Shown here: piece after piece, positions 46,729 through 57,675 of the stretch
Layout of the letters: each line of letters starts with the position of its first letter
Numbering within the stretch: the stretch's first letter is position 1
NCBI GenBank assembly: GCA_015179025.1
Contig: WHUX01000146.1
Location: 62,001-126,000 of the forward strand
DNA from: Terfezia claveryi
Taxonomy: Eukaryota; Ascomycota; Pezizomycetes; Pezizales; Pezizaceae
DNA: 64,000 nucleotides
Direction of reading: 5' to 3'
Program-made: the position numbers and the translations under genes
Notes under the pieces: model-generated
What the model was told of the DNA's origin: nothing
Database searches by the model: none
What the model saw: the letters and a program-made list of their open reading frames with translations, nothing else

Positions 46729-47407
46729 TGTAATAGAGAACATTATTTTATTGCTTATATAATTGATTATATACTTTTTTATTTCCTATATTACTACTAG
46801 TTTATATAAGTAAGCCTCTCGGTTAAAGGACTAGCCTTCTACTACCTCCTACTGCTTTATAAGTGTCTATAGCATACGGAATTTGCTATGAAAAGTTCTA
46901 TGGCACTTGCTATATAATGACACCCTCATTATGGCCGCCGGACCTCTATTCAAAGGCGTGTGACTCATTACTATGGCCACATGATCATTGTTTAAGGCAT
47001 GTGACTCATTACTATAGCCATATGACACCTTTTGTACAACGTACTACTTTCTGTTGTACCACCCTTTATTGTATTTATTTCCTTAGTCATCAGATCTTAG
47101 AGGAGTATAAATAGGCCGCTGGATTCCCTCTGGAATCCACATAGAGAAAGCAAGCAACAAGAAGCTTACAGCAGTAAGCAAGCCTATATTCTGATCAGAT
47201 TAAGATTATATAGCTTAGATTGTATAAATCATATAAGATAGATTACACTAGTTAATTACTGTTCCCTTCGGAAATGTCCCACATAGTAATCTCCCTACCC
47301 TTCTGAGGTCTTACCTCAGCAGAACCAAAATATACGAACGTCCGTACCTACAGATATAGATTGTATAAATAGTACTGAATGAATACTATCTAGTACTATT
47401 CTTTACA
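46729..47407 (+). repeat. 3' LTR of A3 (679 bp)
   Basis: TGTAATAGAGAACATT...CTTTACA, preceded by the polypurine tract ending GGGGAAG (46722-46728). TATA box at 47106-47113. Same length as the 5' LTR, with scattered transitions between the two. Confidence 0.92.
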
Positions 47408-47412
47408 CCTAT

Positions 47413-48060
47413 ATATATGCTGATTTTATATCATTTTCCATGGTTCTAGATCCCTTCTATATACTTAGCTTGAATCAGAGAGTATCTTTTAGTTAGATAG
47501 TAAATGGTTCCTGATCAGTAGTAATTATTGCTCATACCTTATTAAGAGTAAGTTCTCTTAGTATTATATCCTATTCTGTCAAATGAGCTATATAAAATGT
47601 TCGTTCATCTATATAACCTATCCAATTAAGTTTAAAAATAAAAGCTTTGTCTATCATTCCTTTTGAGCCTTTAATTGTAATGCTTAATAATTTCTTCTTA
47701 ATACTTTTAGTTAGTATGTTGTATAGGTGTATAAATTTAGAATTAATTAAGTCTTCTCTTTTCATTTGGAGATTAATTAAACCTAGTACAGGGTGTTCAT
47801 TAGGTCTAATAAATACTTTGCTATAATCTAGTACTTCTCTTAATAAGGGTTATTCTTTGATTTTATCCATATTGTTTTAGTTTTTGGTAGCTATTGGTAT
47901 AGCTAAATCTTGTACAGCTGAACGCATAGGTACCTTATTTTATCATTTCCTATAGTACTTGTAGGAGTGTCCAGGGTTCCAATATCATAAATATTTCTTG
48001 TCTTTAATTAATTGCATCTTTATCTTCTGATCTAATTTTTTTGTAATAGTGTCTCACTTT
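47413..48060 (-). pseudogene. A2 Gag-protease middle fragment
   Basis: Lies between A3 and B2. Protease-like part (AHL, IGYIDERTFYIAHL, 47760-47570) and the CCHC knuckle region near 47990. Left side follows the A3 TSD copy CCTAT (47408-47412); right side ends with the B2 TSD copy ACTTT (48056-48060). Confidence 0.75.
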
Positions 48061-48149
48061 TGTCACAACCATGTTCTTAGTCTTGATTTGACACTCAAAT
48101 AGGCTTGTTTGGGTGTCGTTGATGGGTTATTGTTATTGTTGCCTTTATC

Positions 48150-48171
48150 ATCACCTGCGATCGCAGGTGAT
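48150..48171. promoter_or_regulatory. Perfect 22-bp palindrome with paired E-boxes
   Basis: Half-site ATCACCTGCGA followed by its exact inverse. Holds CACCTG and CAGGTG around CGATCG, about 100 bases upstream of a TATA-like box. Candidate binding site for a bHLH-type regulator or a dimeric factor. Confidence 0.5.
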
Positions 48172-48253
48172 GGGTTATCGTTACCTTGCATGGCTTCCGA
48201 GATAAGGAATCTTGGGAAGCTTATTCCTTCTGTTGCCCTAGCCCAGAATTATG

Positions 48254-48262
48254 TATATATAG
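48254..48262 (+). promoter_or_regulatory. Putative TATA box of the B2 LTR
   Basis: TATATATAG in GAATTATGTATATATAG; B1 has a TATATATA-type stretch at the equivalent place. Position suits a U3 promoter. Confidence 0.4.
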
Positions 48263-48600
48263 TCCCTGTCCCTCGTACTGTCGTTGAATCCCTATCTAAC
48301 GTCTTGTATACCCAATACAGGACCTTGCTTCTCCCAGTGCTTGTGCACCTCCCTTGTGCACATCCTTGTCTCGTACAAACAACTCTGCAGTACAGCTGCG
48401 TCCCTTGACACATACGGCAACTGCTTCCAAGTGTCTCCTGTCCCTTGCCTTCTGCCTCTCCTGCCTCTTGCCCTTGCCTCCCATCTCAGCCTCCCCCTGG
48501 TCACACATGTAGCGTTCCTATATGTGTGTTATCCTAGCCTTGCCCTTGCCCCGGCGTACCCCTTGGTCGCCTTGTTCCCAGAGCCCACGTTACACTACAT

Positions 48601-48618
48601 TGGATCACTCTGATCAAC
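48601..48618 (+). other. Possible primer-binding site of B2
   Basis: TGGATCACTCTGATCAAC begins six bases after the LTR end. TGG is the expected complement of a tRNA CCA end, and B1 has the matching TAG by transition. I could not assign a tRNA. Confidence 0.25.
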
Positions 48619-48629
48619 CAGTATGCTCA

Positions 48630-49871
48630 ATGTCTACCCAAGACACCACTCTCGCGCTCGCAGTCAGATTTCGGGCCTGGCAAGCCCTACCCATCCCTAT
48701 GAACTAGGCCGACTTCTGCAGCTATCCCTAGACCATTATTGATATCTATCTTGCCGCAGATGCATTAGGTCAACGGCTGGAATCGGCCATACATGAAGGA
48801 CAACAAAAACAGACCAGGGCCAATGACGAAGTCACAATACTCACCGAAGACCTCCTCTCATGCCAGGCCGACCTCGCCTCCTGCCAAAACAACCTCGCGA
48901 CCACCCACAATGACTTAGTCAATGAAAGAAGAACTATTCAGACCCTGAATAGGGCCCTGGACACGATCAGATTCCAAACAGCCCCAGTACCCCAAGCATC
49001 CTACATACCCAAAACCAAAGATCTCCCCACCCCACCAAAGTTTAATGGCGACAGGACTCGCCTGAAAGCCTGGAAAAATTCCATCAAGATCAAACTGAAT
49101 GGGGATACTGCAAAATTCCCTACCATTCAGCACCGATTAGCTTATGTATATAGCGTACTGGAGGGCATAGCTTTGGACCAGGTCTAACCCTATGTTGTCG
49201 ATGACCGCTTCAACCTCCCTGACGTTGCTGCTTTATTCACAATCCTCGACCTCGCTTTTGGAGACCAGGATCCCGTAGGTACAGCCACTCGTGCTCTCCG
49301 AGAATTAAAATAGAAAGGTCATAACCTCTCAGCGTATGTGGCCGAATTCTCAAGGTTGGCAGCAGAGGTGGAGTGGAATGATCTGGTGAAGCGGGAACAA
49401 TTCGAGGAGGGCCTTAATATTGAGCTCAAAAGGGCCCTCCAGCAAGCTCCAGATGTCAAAACTCTTGATGAATACATTGATCAGGCATCAAAGATGGAGC
49501 AAAAATTGGCTAGGTTGAGAGCCTAGACCAGTGCCTCCAGTACCTATCGGCCTCCGAGAGTACAGCACCTCCAGAGCCAAACGCAGCAACTGCGACTCCA
49601 GAACCTGAGCCCTCAGATTCAAGCTACAGCCAATACGCCAGCCCAGCCATCCCTGGTGGCTGGCAGCACTACCTCCATGGATTTATTATCAGGAAGGCCC
49701 CGCCTAACACAAGAAGAGAGGGAATATCACCGCAACAATGGGTTGTGCATTGCCTGTGGAAAAGGGGATCACTTCATTGCAGCCTATCCTTTGAGAAAGA
49801 ATCGCTCCCTGACCGTACATATGGTGTCCGAGACCTCAGAGCAATCGGGAAAAGTGGAGTCCCTTGCCTAG
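48630..49871 (+). pseudogene. B2 gag
   Basis: About 413 codons from the ATG at 48630 to TAG 49869-49871. Coiled-coil-like N-terminus (about 48840-48960), capsid-like region beginning LPTPPKFNGDRTRLKAWKNS (about 49025), then LSAYVAEFSRLAAEVEW (49330-49380), and a CCHC knuckle CIACGKGDHFIAAYP in which the last Cys is Tyr (TGT to TAT). At least five stops of TAG/TAA type interrupt it, so it is inactive as read. The signal for the shift into pol lies just before the stop. Confidence 0.85.
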
Positions 49872-49892
49872 TTGCTGACACTAGCAAGGGAC
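49847..49892 (+). other. -1 ribosomal frameshift signal between gag and pol of B2
   Basis: Slippery heptamer G GGA AAA (49847-49853) in exact gag phase (X XXY YYZ), 5-nt spacer GTGGA, then a perfect 9-bp stem GTCCCTTGC (49859-49867) with GCAAGGGAC (49884-49892), 16-nt loop. After the slip the frame reads on through the gag stop into protease. The same arrangement, with identical spacer and loop lengths, is in B1 (24397-24352). The mechanism is inferred from sequence only. Confidence 0.75.
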
Positions 49893-52800
49893 CTATTTTA
49901 AGTCATTTATCTTTGTCTGCGTTTTCTTTGCCTACATCTATGTCTGTTGATGAGTCTCGCCTGTTTGGCGAGCACTTTGTTGTACCTATAACTGTCAAGT
50001 TCAATAATAAAACAGTGGTTACATCACCTCTCATAGATTGTGGTGCTTCAGGAATAGCATTCATTAACTAGACCTTTGTCAATAGAAACTCTATACTAAC
50101 CTCCAAGCTAAAAACCCCCCACCTTCTTGATGTCATTGACGGCCACTCTATCTCTTCTGGGGCGATTACCGATCTCGCATGCCTGCCCAGCGCCATGGGT
50201 GATCAGTCAGAAGATCTCCCAATGTTCATATCCAAGCTAAAGTATCCAATTGTCCTTGGGATCCCCTGGCTTAGAATGTATGATATATCAGTCAGCTTCG
50301 GCTCTTACACCCTGCGATTTAACAGCCCTTATTGTAAAAAACACTGTGGAGATCTAAAAACCACTGTCACTGGGCTGTGCGCATTGCCACCCCCAATAAT
50401 CCACCTGACTCAGGTGGTACTCCTACCTGCACACATCAATACCACCATTCCCCCTGTTTCCCCGGTTTCCCTGGTTACCCCTGTCTCCCCAATATCCCCC
50501 ACCCTTGCAAAACCCCTGAATATTAACTTTATTTGAGCAGGGGCCTTCGCTCATCTCACTAGGAGGCATAAGCTCAAGGTGCATACCCTCTCAATTTATG
50601 AGATCAATCTGGAATTTGACAGGACCAGGTCCAAGGAGGAGTGGAAATCCTTAGTTCAAGATGAGTACCATGAGGTTATTGATTTGTTCTCAGAGAAGGC
50701 CGTGGAAAAGCTTGCCCCCCATCGACCATACGACCACACAATCCCGCTGATTGAAGGAAAAACTCCCCCTTATGGTCCCCTCTATGGAATGTCCTGAGTG
50801 GAATTGGAGGCCCTGAAGAAGTACCTGGAGGAGAACTTGAATAAGAGCTTCATTCGGCACAGCTCTTCCCTTTTGGGTGCTCCTGTACTGTTCGTGAAGA
50901 AATCTGATGGCTCTCTTCGGTTGTGTGTTAATTATCATGGCCTGAACGAGATAATGGTCAAAAACAGGTACTCCCTACCTCTAATCCAGGAGACATTAGC
51001 CAGGCTTTCCAAGACAAAATGGTTCACCAAATTGGACTTGAGAGGGGCGTACAACCTGGTATGGATCGCTGAGGGAGAGGAGTAGAAAACTGCCTTCCGG
51101 ACACGTTACGGCTACTTCGAGTACAACGTCATGCCCTTCGGCTTAACCAATGCCCCGGCCTCTTTCCAACACTTTATTAACGACACTCTGCAAGACTTTC
51201 TGAATGTGTTCTGTACAGCTTACCTCGACGATATCTTGATCTATTCAGATACTCTGGCAGAGCACAAAATCCATGTCAGGCAAGTCTTGGAGAAGCTGGA
51301 GCAGGCTGGGCTATACCTTAAGCCTGAAAAATGCGAATTCCATGTCTAAGTGAAGTACTTGGGCTTGATCAAAACCATGGAAGGTATTAGGATGGACCCC
51401 GCCAAAGTTGCTGCAATCCAAGAGTGGGAAACCTCAGCCAATTTGAAGGATGTGCAAGCTTTCCTAGGATTTGCTAACTTCTACCGCCAATTTATCCTAG
51501 AATACTTAAGGATAGCGGCACCCCTGACGGCCCTGACGAAAATGAAGGTAGAAGCTGGTTCACACCTGATGAATAGGGCCTTCCACTGGAATCCAGAAGC
51601 CCAATCCGCCTTCCAGAACCTCAAGGAAGCTTTCTGCTTAGCACTGATGCTGGCCCATTTTAACCCCGAACAGGAGTGTGTTGTCGAAACCGATGCCTCT
51701 GACTATGTCTCAGCAGGAATCCTATCCCAGAACGATGATAACGGCATCCTCCACCCAGTGGCATACTTCTCAAAAAAGCACTCTACAGCAGAGTGTAATT
51801 ATGAAATCTATGATAAGGAGTTAATGGCCATTGTGCGAGCATTCGAGGAGTGGAGGCCACACCTAGAGTCAGCCAAGGGGATCATCGAGGTGCTATCCGA
51901 TCATAAGAATCTTGAGTACTTTACCACCACTAAGCTGCTGAACCGACGGCAGACTAGGTGGTCGGAGTTCTTATCTTAATTCAACTTCAAGATCAAGTAT
52001 CAGCCTGGAAAAGCTGAGGGTAAGCCAGACGCACTGACCCGGAGATCAGGAGATCTCCCTAAAGGGGGGGATAAAAGGCTGAAGTACCAAAATCAGGTGG
52101 TACTGAAACCTGAAAATCTCGACCTGGCGGCCAATAGCCTTGCTGTGGCTAATGCTGATGCTGATGCTGATGCTGATGCTGATGCTGATGCTGAGGCTGA
52201 TGCTGATGCTGAAGCTGATGCTAAAGCTGAAGCGAACTCCAGACCAGATCTCCTTCTATGGATACGACGGGCATATGCGGAGAACGACCTAGTTAAGGAT
52301 ATAATCGCCGCAGTGGAGTCTGGACAGCGCCGTCACACCAAGATTTCCCTAGCCAAGTGCTCTACCCAGGACGGCCTCCTATACTACCTAGATCGGCTCT
52401 ATATACCTGAAGGGGAGCTGCGGTTGCAGCTGATCAAGGAACACTATGATACCCTAGCTGCGGGTCATCCTGGAGTAGCTAAAACATTAGAGCTGCTAGC
52501 TAGGCAATATACGTGTATTGACCAATGGCAGGAGGTGGAGCAGTACATACGGAACTGCCATGTTTGCAAGTATGCTAAGCCTACCCATCATACTCCTTAT
52601 GGGACCCTGAAGCCCCTGGAGATTCCAGACCAACCTTGGCAACACCTAACTATGGACTTTGTGACTGGGTTGCCGGAGGATTCGGGGTTTAATGCTATTC
52701 TTATGGTAGTAGACCGATTGACCAAAATGAGGCATGTTATACCTTGCCATGATACTTGTTCGGCCCGGGACCTCACCGGCCTCTACCTCAACCATGTATT

Positions 52801-53674
52801 CCGCTACCATGGTCTCCCCAAGTCAGTCGTTTCGGACTGTGCCTCCAATTCGTCTCGGACTTCTAGAAGGTATTCTGCGATCTTCTGGGAATCAACGTAC
52901 ACCTCTCCACGGAGTATCACCCTCAAACAGATGGTCAGTCAAAGCTAATGAATACAATCAAGGAGCAGTACCTGAGAGTATACGTCAATTACCAGCAAAA
53001 CAACTGGGTTTCGCTGCTGGCAACCTGTGAGTTCACTGCTAACAACCATTTCTCGGAGACTCTAAAAACCTCCCCGTTCCTGTCCAATTATGGCTGGCAC
53101 CCTCGTTTCATGGACTCTCTAGCACCCTTGGAAAAGGCTAGGGAGAACACCCCAGCTAAGGAGTTCTTTACAGAGATTGCTGAGTTGCACTCCACCCTAA
53201 GGGCCGAACTGGTATATGCTCAAGCCAGGCAAGCGAAGTGTGCCAATGGATCATGGTTGCCAGCCCTCATGTATCAGCCAGGAGATAAGGTGTGGCTCTC
53301 TAGCAGGCACTTCCGAACGGAATGGCCATCTCGCAAGCTGGATCACAAGTTCCTAGGCCCCTATGAGGTGTTAGCAGCTGTTGGCTCTCATGCTTATCGG
53401 CTGAGGTTTCCAAGGATATCAAGCGCCATCCGGTCATTCATGTCTCGGAGATCGAGCTAGCCGCCAACGATCCCCTTCTCGGGCAAAAGCACCCCCCACC
53501 TCCTCAGTGGTGATCGTAGGTGAAGAGGAGTAGAAGGTTGAGGAGGTACTGGACTCAAGGAAATGCTACAGATGAGTTCAGTATAAGGTCAAGTGGTTAG
53601 GGGATGAGGAGACTACCTGGCAACCTGCGGAAGACTTGGAAAATGCACAGGACTTGGTCACCCTATTCTACTAA
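49854..53674 (+). pseudogene. B2 pol: protease, RT, RNase H, integrase, chromodomain
   Basis: Protease LIDCGASGIAFI (about 50030-50065). RT with [23 protein letters not shown] and catalytic YLDD (51221-51232). RNase H with [15 protein letters not shown] (about 51690) and SDHKNLEYF (about 51900). Linker with an Ala-Asp repeat (52151-52232). Integrase HHCC (H...H near 52440-52460, C-x2-C at 52556-52570), DDE core with TMDFVTGLPED (about 52650) and STEYHPQTDGQS-like segment (about 52910-52940). Chromodomain near 53545-53670 (VEEVLDSRK...VQYKVKWLGDEETTW). Interrupted by about eight stops and by single-base losses near 52842 and 53410. Confidence 0.88.
52151..52232 (+). repeat. GATGCT microsatellite encoding Ala-Asp repeats
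   Basis: Hexamer GATGCT with GAGGCT/GAAGCT variants, in the pol frame, coding for alternating Ala and Asp/Glu in the linker between RNase H and integrase. B1 has a shorter Ala-Glu version, so the tract expanded in B2. Confidence 0.8.
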
Positions 53675-53837
53675 CGATACTCGAGGAAGCCTCGCCCAGT
53701 TGAATGATGTTAGACCTTTTACATCGTTCTTGTTTTTCAGAGTTGGGGTTCTTGTTCTTAACTTTATTGTTGTTGTTTCCTGTATTGATTTTGCCGGTTA
53801 TCGTGCCTAGGCATCCTAGTCACTGGAGCTCCAGCCT

Positions 53838-53850
53838 AAAGGGGGGATAG
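53838..53850 (+). other. Polypurine tract of B2
   Basis: AAAGGGGGGATAG ends exactly at the 3' LTR. It would prime plus-strand DNA synthesis. B1 has AAAGGCGGGATAG at the same place. Confidence 0.75.
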
Positions 53851-54384
53851 TGTCACAACTGTGTTCTTAGTCTTGATTTGACACTTGAACAGGCTTGTTT
53901 AGGTGTCGTTGATGGGTTATTGTTATTGTTGCCTTCATCATCACCTGCGATCACAGGTGATGGGTTATGGTTACCTTGCTTAGCTTCCGAGATAAGGGAT
54001 CTTGGAAAGCTTATTCCTTCCGTTGCCCTGGCCTAGAATTATGTATATAGAGCTCCTGTCCCTCATACTGTCATTGGATCCCTATCCAATATCTTGTATA
54101 CCCAATACAGGACCTTGCTTCTCCCAGTGCTTGTGCACCTCCCTTGTGCATATCCTTATCTTGTACAAACAACTCTGCAGCATAGCTGCCTCCCTTGACA
54201 TACGCGGCAACTGCTTCTACGTGTCTCATGTCCCTTGCCCTCTACCTCTCCTGCCTCTTGCCCTTGCCTCCCCTCTCAGCCTCCCCCTGGTCACACACGT
54301 AGTGTTCCTATATATGTGTTATCCTAGCCTTGCCCTTGCTCCGGTGTACCTCTTGGTCGCCTTGTTCCCAGAGCCTACATTACA
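53851..54384 (+). repeat. 3' LTR of B2 (534 bp)
   Basis: TGTCACAACTGTG...CATTACA, same length as the 5' LTR, differing mainly by transitions. Its palindrome (53940-53961) has one mismatch. Confidence 0.94.
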
Positions 54385-54389
54385 ACTTT

Positions 54390-56034
54390 GTGTCCTTTTG
54401 TTTTTCTGTATTGGGTTTGGTGTTGGGATTGTTGCTAGAATTAAATCCTGTTTCTTATCATTGATTGTGGTACGTGCATAGACTATAACTCTGGTTTTCA
54501 TTCTAAGGGTATTGTTATCGGGATGTATTTAGTGTCGGTAGTGGTGCAATATGTTTCTTTGAAACTTCACATGACTCTGCTTAATGCATGAGCTAATTAT
54601 ATAACTATTCTTCTATAATTAAAGGAATTAATATAGCTGACATATATAGCAGCAGGTGATTAAGAAAACTTTCTTTTTTTCACTTCCTATAATATTGATT
54701 GTTTGCCATTTTGGTCAATTAATTTGATTTGTATTTCAGTAAGCCAGTCAATGAACTATTTAATTCCTATATAATGTCGGTCCTTTTATAGTGTGGCTGT
54801 CTTCTATCATTTCCACAAAATGTCCTTACTAGTAGAGGGTATCAGAAAATCTCTTAGTACTAGTATGAATTTAAAGCATGTCATATTCTTTCCTTTCTCT
54901 CTTAAGAATTGATCACATGTAGTGAGCGCACTTCCTTCCATTCTGAATCTAACAATTTCTAAAGTTAAAGCACCTTCTAAATCTATTCCTTTGATAACTA
55001 ACCAATATTCCATTGTTGTGGCACAAAAGTCAAAATATTGTGAATTTTGCTATTTTTTATCTTCTCCTTTTATTTTTTCTAGTAGATTAATCTTTATTCC
55101 TTTTAAAGCATTAGTTGTTTTATAGTTACCCATTGTAACCATTCTTATTGTAGATTCCTATTGCTAGTATTCAACTGATCCTTGTTGTAGTTTACTTTTT
55201 AGAGTTTGACTTGCAACTGATAATGCTTTATCAGAGTCTGAGCTATCATTTCTACTATTACTAGGGTATTATCCTCCTCCTTATGATTTCTGCTTCTGTT
55301 GGTCTAGTCCTGTATCTACATTATCATTGTCTTTCAGTAATTCTATATCTTCTGATGGTTAGTCTTTGGTGTCTGGTTATTTGGCTAATCTAGTCCTCCT
55401 TTATAGTATCTCAAGTGCTCAACCTTTATCTTATAATTGATCTTTTGGTGTTGTCAGGAATGCTACTGGAAGTTCTTTGCTAGGATTGAAAAAATCTTCT
55501 GTAGTATATGCTGATTCTTCTAGATGAGTGTCACTTATCATGAATACTATTATTTCTTTCCACTTATTTATTATCCAATTTGGTTTTCTTAGAAAAAGTA
55601 CAATAGGTTTCTTTAATTTCTTACTTAAAAATGCATTTATTTCTAAGTCCTTTTCTTTAAATAGGTATGGTATTAACTATAAATAGTGTTTTACTATAGC
55701 TTATATTAAAAGTCAAGTATCTTCTTGATGATACTATTGGGCATGTTCTATTGAGTAGGTATATTTTAAAATCTCCTCAATTGTTGGAAAATGTCTGTCC
55801 TAAAATCCCTCTGGTGCGAGAGGCAATGCCATACTAAAATATAGTTTGGTTCTTGCTCCTCCTGGTTCTCCTATTTCTATATCTAGAGGCAGATTTATTT
55901 TCCCTTCTATATTAGGAACTATAAATCTGGTCTTTCTAGAAGTTTCTTGTACTAATTTCTTAATATCTTCAGGTAATATAGTTAACTGCCTCAACCTCTT
56001 AGTCTTCTTACTAAGTTCAGATACCATTAATATT
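54390..56034 (-). pseudogene. A2 gag N-terminal part
   Basis: Continues A2 to the right of B2: capsid-like segments (EYWLVIKGIDLEGALTLEIV at 55013), acidic region, and the N-terminus starting near 56027 with SELSKKTKRLRQLTILPEDI, which supports the longer Gag start proposed for A1. Several stops. Confidence 0.78.
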
Positions 56035-56601
56035 TAATTTCATTATCTGCCTACAACCAAATGCAGCTGGTTATGCGACACAATCATTAAGTTACTTTTT
56101 TTCTTTGGTACCTCACTGTACTAGTGGTATAATGGCTAATGATCCTTATGATCTTTGTTTGACTAATGGTTCTATTGGCTTTGTGGCTTACTCAGTTGGT
56201 GAGGCTAGATATCAGGATCCTGATATTTCTTATGGTCCTGATTTTTCTTCGTCTACTAGTCTAGAATCTAGTTCTAGTCCTTTTAGTAAGAATGTCACTT
56301 TTTCTAATTGGTATGTTGAGGTAGATATTAAAGGCACAAAGGTATTGGTAGAGATGATTAGGCCTAAGGAAGGTTCTGATAGAGGTAATTCTGTTCTAGA
56401 GAAAATGGCTACAGTAGAAGCAGTAAGAATTTAGTCTTGGAATTGTGATGCTTGGTTGTTTAGACCAATTATTCCTGGGACCTAGTGGGCTGGTTTTTCA
56501 ATAGTGTACTAGGTTTATAGGTGCAAATATATCAATCTTATTGGGAAAAGTATTATGAATGAGGGCAGGATTGTTTAATGTGGGATACTACAGCCCAGTA
56601 G
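56034..56601 (+). pseudogene. Antisense ORF remnant in the A2 leader
   Basis: Counterpart of the A1 antisense ORF at 5665-6267: the start Met is lost, DPYDLC, GPDFSSSTSLESSSS and VTFSNWYVEVDIKG remain, and the stop position is kept (TAG 56599-56601). It has stops in the second half and a short deletion in the Cys-rich part. The leader continues to the 5' LTR at 56828. Confidence 0.45.
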
Positions 56602-56827
56602 AGCTCTGCTTAGCTTGCTTCTAAGTCTTTTATTATTGTACTGCAGTTGAAAGTGTGATGTCTCATTGTTGTATTTTATTGACTAACTAGTTAAATAATA
56701 ATATTAATTTATATATATGCATGTTTGTGTTGAATTGTATACACTTGTGTGAGTGTAATGAAAGTATCCGAATATTGATTAGGCCTTAAATTTAAGAGTA
56801 AAGATTATATAAGTAAGTTAAAAAAAA

Positions 56828-57067
56828 TATAAAGAATAGTACTAGATAATATTCATTTAGTACCATTTATACAATCAATATCTGTAGGTATAGACATTAA
56901 TGTATTTTGGTTCTGTTAAGTTAAAAACTCAGAAAGGTAGGGAGATTACTATGTAGGATGTTTCCGAAGGGAACACTAATTAACTGGTGTAATCTATCTT
57001 ATATGATTTGTGCTATTTAAGCCATATAATCTTGATTTAATTAGTATATATACTTGCTTGCTGCTAT
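56828..57067 (-). repeat. 5' LTR of A2, first 240 bp on the plus strand
   Basis: Matches 6495-6735 of A1; the inner end TGTAATG is TATAAAG here. It stops where the C1 LTR begins at 57068; the missing part should lie beyond C1/C2, outside the window. Confidence 0.85.
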
Positions 57068-57675
57068 TGTAATGTGTACTAAAGGGGACTAAAAAATCAG
57101 ATTAGATAAAATAAGGATCTTATCTAATCAGATGATCTTAGGCTAGTAATATATACTACAAAGTAGATTACCAATAGTATATTATCCAGTCTTATTATTT
57201 AAGTTATTACCAGTAGCATAAGATTACTGTAATAGGTTAAAGTAGTATAGGAGTGCTAAAGGCACTTAAAAATTAACCTGGGGAACTTCTATATTAATTG
57301 TACTTTAACTATGTTTTGAGTTCTAACTATATATCCAACTAAAGGGAAATTCAGGGGACTATATATGTTTCTAACGGGGCAGTGCTAGGGCAATGCTGAG
57401 GTATTATACTATCATCTGACCCTTACATGATTTGAAATTAACATAATAGAAACTTCTAGATAGTACTTCCAAATACTATCTAGTACAAAATAGGTTAAGT
57501 CTTCTCTATGACTTATACATGTGAAAGTATATGATAACATGTGAAAGATTAGCAAGGCAGATAGTACACAGAATGTTGTTTGTTTTGAGATACTTGCTAA
57601 GTAAGAAAATACATAAGAAATACATTTGTGAGGGAGAGGGTTAGTTATAGGGTATGAGTAAGCCACTTCCTTACA
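57068..57675 (-). repeat. 3' LTR of C1 (608 bp)
   Basis: TGTAATGTGTACT...CTTCCTTACA on the plus strand. On the element strand it is preceded by AAACAGGGAGGCA, a polypurine tract. Strong match to 61643-62251. Confidence 0.9.

Larger units (their letters stand above)
38432..47407 (+). mobile_element. Ty3/gypsy element A3, full length (8976 bp)
   Basis: Plus-strand member of the A family with two 679-bp LTRs, inserted into the Gag-protease region of A2. TSD CCTGT (38427-38431) and CCTAT (47408-47412), differing by one G-to-A change. Contains all parts seen in A1 plus the complete integrase and chromodomain, but many stops. It gives the reference frame that exposes the single-base deletions in A1. 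Confidence 0.94.
48061..48594 (+). repeat. 5' LTR of B2 (534 bp)
   Basis: TGTCACAACC...CGTTACA. Contains the E-box palindrome, a TATA-like TATATATAG (48254-48262) and a pyrimidine-rich R/U5 half. Confidence 0.94.
48061..54384 (+). mobile_element. Ty3/gypsy element B2, complete, young
   Basis: 6324 bp, two LTRs of 534 bp, identical 5-bp TSD ACTTT (48056-48060 and 54385-54389), inserted in A2 gag. Least RIP-mutated nested element, with balanced base composition. Gag and pol are in different frames with a clear -1 frameshift signal. A few stops and two single-base losses interrupt pol. Confidence 0.95.
31654..57067 (-). mobile_element. Ty3/gypsy element A2, split by A3 and B2, cut by C1
   Basis: Minus-strand copy of the A family. 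Own parts: 3' LTR 31654-32288, pol 32289-38426, Gag-protease 47413-48060 and 54390-56034, leader to 56827, 5' LTR fragment 56828-57067. A3 and B2 interrupt it, each with a 5-bp TSD; C1 starts inside its 5' LTR. Heavily RIP-mutated. The sequences on either side of A3 and B2 join into the order seen in A1. Confidence 0.88.

Noticed and set aside
48109..48707. Pro/Leu/Cys-rich ORFs in the B2 5' LTR and the matching ones in the 3' LTR (54002-54481)
   Set aside because: They lie in LTR U3-R-U5, are not matched to a coding pattern, and break between the two LTRs.
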